DNA from: Bacillus sp. SORGH_AS_0510 | Lineage (GTDB): Bacteria; Bacillota; Bacilli; Bacillales; Cytobacillaceae | Assembly: GCF_030818775.1 (NCBI RefSeq) | Contig: NZ_JAUTAU010000001.1 | Span: 454,001-518,000 of the forward strand | Direction of reading: 5' to 3' | Length of the DNA stretch: 64,000 nt | In this document: in pieces, positions 59,382 through 64,000 of the stretch | How positions within the stretch are numbered: the stretch's first letter is position 1 | How the letters are laid out: the number at the start of each line of letters is the position of its first letter | Notes under the pieces: generated by a model | Told to the model about the DNA's origin: nothing | The model's input: the letters and a program-made list of their open reading frames with translations, nothing else | Databases searched by the model: none | Translations under genes and position numbers: made by a program

Positions 59382-60252
59382 AACCTCAGAGGACTATCAT
59401 TTTGAGGAGTGCCTTATTTTTCTCGGGAGATCTGACCAGGAATTGCTGCACAAGATTAGAGATGGCTATGTGTATAAATTACTTAAGGTAGACCAAGAGC
59501 CTTTTTTAATAAAAATCGGATACAAGAATGAGGCGATCCAGGTTGAATTCCCTCTGGGTGAGCCCAGTGCGAACGCTCAAAAAATGGCTATGAAATATGT
59601 GGTGGAATGGTTCGACTTGAACAGGGATTTGATGGGTTTTTATCAAATGGCACAAACCGACGAGATTTTGAATCCCATCGTAAGGAAATATAGAGGTTTA
59701 CGTATTATAGGCATACCAGATTTGTTTGAGGCATTGACATGGGCCATTATCGGCCAGCAAATTAATCTGACTTTTGCCTACACGTTAAAGAAGCGGTTCG
59801 TGGAACGTTTTGGAGAAAGTTTGACGTTTGAAGGGGAAACCTACTGGTTGTTTCCACCCGCTAGTCAAATCGCAGAAATAGATATAGAAGCATTGAGGAA
59901 GCTCCAGTTCACGGCCAGGAAGGCAGAATATGTGATTGGTGTAGCACAGGCCATGGCGAAAGGCGAGCTATCCAAAGAAATTCTCCTCCAAAAACAAGAC
60001 GACCAACAAATCCACAACGATTTAACCAAGTTGAGAGGAATCGGGGCATGGTCGGCGGATTATGTAATGATGAAGTGTCTACAAAAGAGTACTGCGTTTC
60101 CTATTGCGGACGTTGGTTTACACAATGCAATAAGGGTTCAGTTGGGGCTCGATAAGAAACCAACGATTCAAGAGATTGAAGAAATGTCATCCGGCTGGAC
60201 AGGCTGGGAGGCGTACGCGGTGTTTTATTTATGGAGGTCGTTGTATGTATAA
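59365..60252 (+). CDS. alkA: DNA-3-methyladenine glycosylase II (AlkA)
   Basis: 295 residues with an N-terminal AlkA-type beta domain and a helix-hairpin-helix GPD domain: LRGIGAWSADYVMMKCLQKS followed by the catalytic Asp in FPIADVGLHNA. It excises alkylated bases such as 3-methyladenine. The ATG at 59365 follows GGAGGAGG. It overlaps adaA by 17 bases and the ogt gene by 8, so translation is tightly linked. Confidence 0.94.
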   Translation: MKMEIKTSEDYHFEECLIFLGRSDQELLHKIRDGYVYKLLKVDQEPFLIKIGYKNEAIQVEFPLGEPSANAQKMAMKYVVEWFDLNRDLMGFYQMAQTDEILNPIVRKYRGLRIIGIPDLFEALTWAIIGQQINLTFAYTLKKRFVERFGESLTFEGETYWLFPPASQIAEIDIEALRKLQFTARKAEYVIGVAQAMAKGELSKEILLQKQDDQQIHNDLTKLRGIGAWSADYVMMKCLQKSTAFPIADVGLHNAIRVQLGLDKKPTIQEIEEMSSGWTGWEAYAVFYLWRSLYV

Positions 60253-60733
60253 ATTAGACTATCTCTCTCCGATTGGTGTGCTTGAGGTGATTGGAACAGA
60301 GGAAGCGGTTGTTTCTATCCTGTTTACGGAAACGGAAAAGCCTGTTCATGTGAAACAGCCGGCAACGCCGCAAGTGTTAATGGATGCTTATGGGCAACTG
60401 GATGAATACTTCAAAGGAGAACGGCAGACGTTTACGTTTCCTTTTACGGTCGACGGAACACTTTTTCAAAAAAAGGTGTGGGAATCCTTACAAGAGATCC
60501 CCTTTGGCCAAACGGCGTCCTATAAAGACATTGCCGTTTCTATCGGAAACGATCAGGCGATAAGGGCCGTTGGGAGTGCGAATGGAAAAAATAAGCTGAG
60601 CATTGTGATTCCGTGCCATCGAATCATTGGCTCTAATGGAAAATTGACGGGTTATGCCGGAGGGCTTTGGCGGAAGGAATGGCTTTTACAGCATGAGAGA
60701 AGGAATCTATACATAAACACTAGCAATCATTGA
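60245..60733 (+). CDS. ogt: Methylated-DNA--protein-cysteine methyltransferase (Ogt/AdaB)
   Basis: 162 residues with active-site Cys124 in IPCHRIIGSNGKLTGYAGG. It repairs O6-methylguanine by a suicide methyl transfer. The ATG at 60245 follows ATGGAGGTCGTTGT, inside the end of alkA. Third gene of the adaA-alkA-ogt operon, so it should be induced by AdaA after alkylation stress. Confidence 0.95.
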   Translation: MYKLDYLSPIGVLEVIGTEEAVVSILFTETEKPVHVKQPATPQVLMDAYGQLDEYFKGERQTFTFPFTVDGTLFQKKVWESLQEIPFGQTASYKDIAVSIGNDQAIRAVGSANGKNKLSIVIPCHRIIGSNGKLTGYAGGLWRKEWLLQHERRNLYINTSNH

Positions 60734-60776
60734 CATACTGGTAATATGAATAATTAATCATAGAGTTGGTGTGGAA

Positions 60777-60956
60777 ATGAATAAGAAGCTGGATACAGAG
60801 CGAGAACTTTGGGATAAAATCAAACACCTGCGTGAAGAAATGGTTAGAGTTGCTTCGGAAAAGGATTTAGATTTCCTGGATCAAGAAGTTTTATCATTAA
60901 GTCAGGAGCTAAACCGTGTGTTAAACGAGTATGAAAAATTGTTACACGAGCAATAG
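60777..60956 (+). CDS. Spo0E-like protein with altered signature
   Basis: 59 residues forming the two-helix hairpin of Spo0E/YisI/YnzD phosphatases, which dephosphorylate Spo0A-P to hold back sporulation. The signature SQELD is SQELN here (Asn46), so the conserved acid is lost; it may be inactive or act as a competitor. The ATG at 60777 is preceded by a weak GGTG; GTG 60771 is an alternative. Another KinB-like phosphorelay component lies at 55900. Confidence 0.8.
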   Translation: MNKKLDTERELWDKIKHLREEMVRVASEKDLDFLDQEVLSLSQELNRVLNEYEKLLHEQ

Positions 60957-61019
60957 GGAATGAACTAGGCGATTGCGGTATGAGCAGTCGTTTTTTATGA
61001 GCAGTCGGATTGGAAGTTT

Positions 61020-61184
61020 GTTTCCAACTTTTGTAGAATTCGCCCTTGATTTTGTAGAATAAATTAACACTTTGTAGAATTCGCTCCTTATTTTGTAGAA
61101 TTCTTCTGGAAATGAGTCATTTTAAAGTGAAAATAGAATTTATTTTCCAACTATTGTAGAATTCCACCCCATTTTGTAGAATTA
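61020..61184 (-). repeat. 21-bp-period array, core TTTTGTAGAATTC (4 plus 2 units)
   Basis: GTAGAA starts at 61033, 61054, 61074, 61095 and again at 61156 and 61176 (spacings 21, 20, 21 and 20). A leader TTGGAAGTTTGTTTCCAAC precedes the first set and TTTTCCAAC the second, matching the array at 43310. The array precedes the terminator at 61202, so it is probably transcribed in the 3' region of the Spo0E-like gene. Confidence 0.85.
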
Positions 61185-61201
61185 TCACCAATTCAAAAAG
61201 A

Positions 61202-61227
61202 AAAGCCTTCCGGTTGGAAGGCTTTTT
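61202..61227. terminator. Bidirectional terminator
   Basis: AAAGCCTTC cggtt GGAAGGCTTTTT; it ends the Spo0E-like gene on the plus strand and the His/Pro-rich gene on the minus strand (T run TTTTC after the stem there). Confidence 0.85.
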
Positions 61228-61370
61228 CATTGGATAGAGAACCAAAATCCATTCCGCCGGTACGTCACAGCGGCCGGTGGTACCGGTGGTGGGGGGATAA
61301 TCGGAACCATCATGGCGTTGTGCCATGGATGATAGTGGGGATGGTAATGATGGATGATGTAATAATACAA
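61227..61370 (-). CDS. Small His/Tyr/Pro-rich protein
   Basis: About 47 residues on the minus strand. Sequence features are YYYIIHHYHPHYHPWHNAMM then a Pro-rich PPPPVPPAA and RRNGFWFSIQ. Start is most likely TTG 61370, since GAAAGG lies 9 bases upstream; an ATG at 61379 directly abuts that site. The stop is at the edge of a terminator. His/Tyr/Pro-rich short proteins of this kind are found in spore coats, so a coat role is possible. Confidence 0.55.
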   Translation of the reverse strand: MYYYIIHHYHPHYHPWHNAMMVPIIPPPPVPPAAVTYRRNGFWFSIQ

Positions 61371-61534
61371 AATGATCATCCTTTCATTCGTTCTAACAGT
61401 AGACTATGATTGTTTACCCACAAATGTCTGGGATAATGACTAGTTTTTATGCTTAGAATTGCTTCTTTACCTAAACTGTGAATTTTAAAGTATGTAAACT
61501 GGTGAAGATTACACTCATTTTGACGCTACTAAGA

Positions 61535-61632
61535 ATTTATCAGCGAATTTCAGCTGTTTATCAGCGAATTTTTAATTTTATCAGCGAATTTCAGCTGTTT
61601 ATCAGCGAATCCACAATTTTATCAGCGAATCT
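61535..61632 (-). repeat. 21-bp-period array, core TTCGCTGATAA on the minus strand (5 units)
   Basis: CAGCGAAT starts at 61541, 61562, 61582, 61603 and 61623 (spacings 21, 20, 21, 20). Read on the minus strand it is the same core as at 36421, and it is followed there by AAAATGAGTGTAATCTTCAC, a variant of the trailer at 36528. It follows the 3' end of the leftward gene at 61670, the same layout as the 36421 array. Apart from the array, 61380-61669 shows no gene. Confidence 0.88.
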
Positions 61633-61669
61633 TATTTATGGCCCAATCTTTTTGAAAAAAAAAAGTCTC

Positions 61670-62239
61670 TTAGCTAGAACGTTTCCCTACTGGTTCATAC
61701 CCCTTAACCTTTGAAATCCAAAAGGCTAAATAATAAAGAGTGAGGAAGATAATAAAATCATAAAAAGACGACCAATGCTTCGGGTCATAAAAATCGATGG
61801 CGGCAAAAAATTTCATGCCACCAAAAGCGGCTAGGATTGAAAAGATAACCCCTTTTAAAAAGGTATTCATCTTTGGAAAGAGTTGTAGGGCAAACATGAC
61901 GCCAACGGGTGCTAGAGAAAAGTGATAAGGTAAAAAAAGAAAAGGGGCTAGGGGAATAATCGTCATGGGATACGACCACAGCCCAAGAGACAATGCTGCA
62001 AGATCAATCGTCAGCGACAAGATGACGGTTAATAATCCTCCTAAAAGAAGACGTGCCGTTCGCTCCTTATCCCTGAAAATGAACCACGCAATCCAAGGGA
62101 CAATAAATAAGGCCAATCCAAACCACCATTGCCAGGTGGAAAGGAAATCCTCTCTCACTGCTTTTGCAAACAACGAACTGACTTCTGTTAATTGATGATA
62201 CGCTTTTTCTGATAGAGCGATTCCGTCCTCAAATGCCAT
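61670..62239 (-). CDS. CBO0543-family membrane protein
   Basis: 189 residues with five membrane helices (about 37-55, 63-85, 90-110, 115-140 and 155-175) and the family-like WQWWFGLALFIVPWIAWFIFRDKERTARLLLGG stretch. Such proteins are widespread in spore-forming Firmicutes and uncharacterised. CAGGAGTTGTTATACAG precedes the ATG. Confidence 0.78.
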   Translation of the reverse strand: MAFEDGIALSEKAYHQLTEVSSLFAKAVREDFLSTWQWWFGLALFIVPWIAWFIFRDKERTARLLLGGLLTVILSLTIDLAALSLGLWSYPMTIIPLAPFLFLPYHFSLAPVGVMFALQLFPKMNTFLKGVIFSILAAFGGMKFFAAIDFYDPKHWSSFYDFIIFLTLYYLAFWISKVKGYEPVGKRSS

Positions 62240-62324
62240 CTGTATAACAACTCCTGAAAACCATAGTTAATGGTATTTTTTTCATCAAAGAAGACTTTTA
62301 TACAGGGTGGGAAGTAGCTTTTTT

Positions 62325-62360
62325 ACAAAAAAAGAAAGCCGCTTAAATAGCGACTTTCTT
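62325..62360 (-). terminator. ahpF terminator
   Basis: AAGAAAGCCGC ttaaata GCGACTTTCTT; on the minus strand a TTTTTTT run follows. Confidence 0.8.
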
Positions 62361-62365
62361 AGTCA

Positions 62366-63895
62366 TTAATTTCGGATGAGGTAATCAAACGCACCTAATG
62401 CGGCGGTTGCACCTGATCCCATCGAGATAATGATCTGCTTATATGGGCTGTTCGTACAGTCACCGGCAGCAAACACGCCAGGTAGGTCGGTCGCGCCATG
62501 CTTATCAACGATAATCTCACCGAAGCGAGTGCGCTCAAGCGTTTCACCTAACCATTCTGTGTTTGGTACAAGGCCGATCTGAACAAAGACACCTTGTAAT
62601 TCTACGTGATGCTCTTCACCTGTCGCGCGGTCAACGTAAGAAATGCCGTTTACTTTATCGGTACCGGTAATTTCTTTCGTTTGAACGTTGGTTAGGACAG
62701 TCGCGTTAGGCAGGCTGTGCAGACGGTCTTGAAGGACAGCATCCGCCTTCAGCTCAGGATTGAATTCAAGCAAGGTCACATGATTCACGATCCCTGCAAG
62801 GTCAATCGCGGCTTCGACACCAGAGTTCCCTCCGCCGATAACGGCAACGTCTTTACCTGCGAACAATGGACCGTCACAATGTGGACAGTAAGCAACACCT
62901 TTGTTTTTGAACTCGGCTTCACCAAGGACACCGACATTACGCCAGCGGGCACCTGTTGAAAGGATAACAGTCTTACTCTTTAACACTGCACCATTCTCGA
63001 GTTCCACTTCAATTAGGTCTTTCTTTTGCAGACCTTTGGCACGTTGTAAATTCATGACATCAATGCCATAGTCCTTTACATGTTCCTCAAGGCTGGCTAC
63101 AAGCTTAGGGCCTTCGGTATGCTTCACACTGATGAAGTTTTCAATACCTAAAGTGTCCATCACTTGACCGCCAAACCGCTCAGCAACAATACCCGTACGA
63201 ATTCCTTTACGAGCTGCATAGATGGCTGCACTTGCACCGGCTGGTCCGCCTCCGACAACAAGGACATCGTACGGATCTTTATCAGCAAATTCCGATGCAT
63301 CAGGACCAGTGCCCATCTTAGCAAGAATCTCTTCAAGGGACATACGGCCGCTGCCAAAAGCTTCACCGTTCAGGAATACAGTAGGTACAGCCATGATTTC
63401 TTTGCTTTCGACTTCATCTTTGAAAGCAGCACCGTCAATCATGGTATGAGAAATGCCAGGATTGAGGACACTCATCACGTTCAATGCTTGTACAACATCA
63501 GGACAGTTATGGCAGCTTAGGCTGATATATGACTCGAAGTGATAGGTACCCTTAATGCTTTTCACCTGGTCAATGACTTTCTGATCAACCTTTGGCGCTC
63601 TTCCGCTCACCTGAAGGAGAGCAAGCACTAACGAAGTAAACTCGTGTCCTAGTGGAACACCGGCAAAAGTGATTCCTGTATCTTCACCGAGACGGTTCAC
63701 GCTAAAGCTAGGCGTCCGGTCTAATGTGGCATGCTCAACTTTAATGTGGGAAGACATTGAAGCCAATTCGTTTACTAAAGCGGTCATGTCACGAGAGACT
63801 TCATCGTCACTTGAGCTTACTTTTAGTAAAATATCGCCTTCCAACAGTTGAAGATACTGTGCTAATTGGGCTTTTATATCTGCATCTAATAACAT
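62366..63895 (-). CDS. ahpF: Alkyl hydroperoxide reductase subunit F
   Basis: 509 residues, flavoprotein disulfide reductase that uses NAD(P)H to re-reduce AhpC. The N-terminal tandem thioredoxin-like domain has LSCHNCPD; the FAD motif is [12 protein letters not shown] and the second CxxC is in AYCPHCDGP, with NAD-binding [11 protein letters not shown]. AhpC-AhpF detoxify peroxides. TAAGGAGTTTTTCAT precedes the ATG. It lies 12 bases downstream of ahpC on the same strand, as in B. subtilis. Confidence 0.96.
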   Translation of the reverse strand: MLLDADIKAQLAQYLQLLEGDILLKVSSSDDEVSRDMTALVNELASMSSHIKVEHATLDRTPSFSVNRLGEDTGITFAGVPLGHEFTSLVLALLQVSGRAPKVDQKVIDQVKSIKGTYHFESYISLSCHNCPDVVQALNVMSVLNPGISHTMIDGAAFKDEVESKEIMAVPTVFLNGEAFGSGRMSLEEILAKMGTGPDASEFADKDPYDVLVVGGGPAGASAAIYAARKGIRTGIVAERFGGQVMDTLGIENFISVKHTEGPKLVASLEEHVKDYGIDVMNLQRAKGLQKKDLIEVELENGAVLKSKTVILSTGARWRNVGVLGEAEFKNKGVAYCPHCDGPLFAGKDVAVIGGGNSGVEAAIDLAGIVNHVTLLEFNPELKADAVLQDRLHSLPNATVLTNVQTKEITGTDKVNGISYVDRATGEEHHVELQGVFVQIGLVPNTEWLGETLERTRFGEIIVDKHGATDLPGVFAAGDCTNSPYKQIIISMGSGATAALGAFDYLIRN

Positions 63896-63907
63896 ATGAA
63901 AAACTCC

Positions 63908-64000
63908 TTAAATTTTACCTACAAGATCAAGGCTTGGCTTAAGTGTTGCAGCGCCTTCTTTCCATTTCGCTGGGCAAACTTCACCTGGGTTGTTACGTAC
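63908..64000 (-). CDS. ahpC: Alkyl hydroperoxide reductase subunit C, C-terminal end (gene continues outside)
   Basis: The last 30 residues and the stop of the peroxiredoxin: [20 protein letters not shown], then [10 protein letters not shown]. The resolving cysteine lies in EVCPAKW. Most of the gene, including the peroxidatic cysteine, lies beyond the window. Directly upstream of ahpF and cotranscribed. Confidence 0.93.
   Translation of the reverse strand, partial: VRNNPGEVCPAKWKEGAATLKPSLDLVGKI

Noticed and set aside
61117..61326. 69-residue minus-strand frame at 61117-61326
   Set aside because: It runs across the TTGTAGAATTC array and a terminator stem in a different frame from the better supported His-rich gene.

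Overview
The window comes from an endospore-forming member of the Bacillaceae. It carries sigB-rsb, spoIID, spoIIQ, spoIIID, cwlJ, a Spo0E-type gene and a KinB-like kinase, and most genes have AGGAGG-type ribosome binding sites with ATG, GTG or TTG starts. Proteins closely resemble Bacillus subtilis orthologues, but synteny is rearranged and I cannot name a species. No rRNA, tRNA, intact insertion sequence, prophage or CRISPR array is visible.

Layout. 1-4529: sigma-B partner-switching operon rsbR(3' end)-rsbS-rsbT-rsbU // rsbV-rsbW-sigB-rsbX, with a sigma-B promoter before rsbV and a repeat element splitting the two halves. 5.1-9.6 kb: cardiolipin synthase, a DoxX-like protein and a group of small general-stress genes, three of which have sigma-B-like promoters. 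9.8-25.8 kb: a conserved Bacillus block for cell wall and sporulation (ywzB, ywmB, murAA, spoIID, spoIIQ, pbpC, spoIIID, mbl, epuA-like, fabZ, ywpF, ssbB), interrupted by a NERD/VanZ pair and atl/pcp. 26-39 kb: mixed accessory genes (3D-domain wall protein, HIT, two MFS transporters, MOSC, HxlR regulator, aldo-keto reductase, serine hydrolase). 37.9-44.7 kb: two DUF3231 paralogues, cwlJ, sdpI-sdpR, a vanadium haloperoxidase and a TerC transporter. 45-49 kb: a frameshifted ECF sigma gene with an intact anti-sigma gene, then an FAD-linked oxidase. 49-58.7 kb: SulP transporter, two family-2 glycosyltransferases (one CgeD-like), an M50 metalloprotease, a third DUF3231 protein, a KinB-like kinase and probable spore-surface proteins. 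58.8-61 kb: overlapping alkylation-repair operon adaA-alkA-ogt and a Spo0E-like gene. 61.2-64 kb: small genes, then ahpF and the 3' end of ahpC.

The most unusual content is intergenic. Seven short tandem arrays (4613, 4867, 13934, 36421, 43310, 61033 and 61541) have mostly different core words but the same unit spacing of 20-21 bp, about two helical turns. Three further arrays (7001, 18873, 28312) have an exact 52-bp period, about five turns. They lie just beyond gene 3' ends, and four of the 21-bp arrays are followed by a shared trailer like AAAAGGGTAATTTT. Layered on these are two REPIN-like inverted-repeat families (GGTGTCAGGCACC and GGGGACAGTCCCC) and a MITE-like element of about 132 bp with internally deleted derivatives. 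No transposase is present, so any mobilising enzyme must act in trans.

Several genes below are too short for ordinary ORF calling (44720-44818, 46696-46860, 57233-57334, 61227-61370). They are supported by ribosome binding sites, terminators or both.
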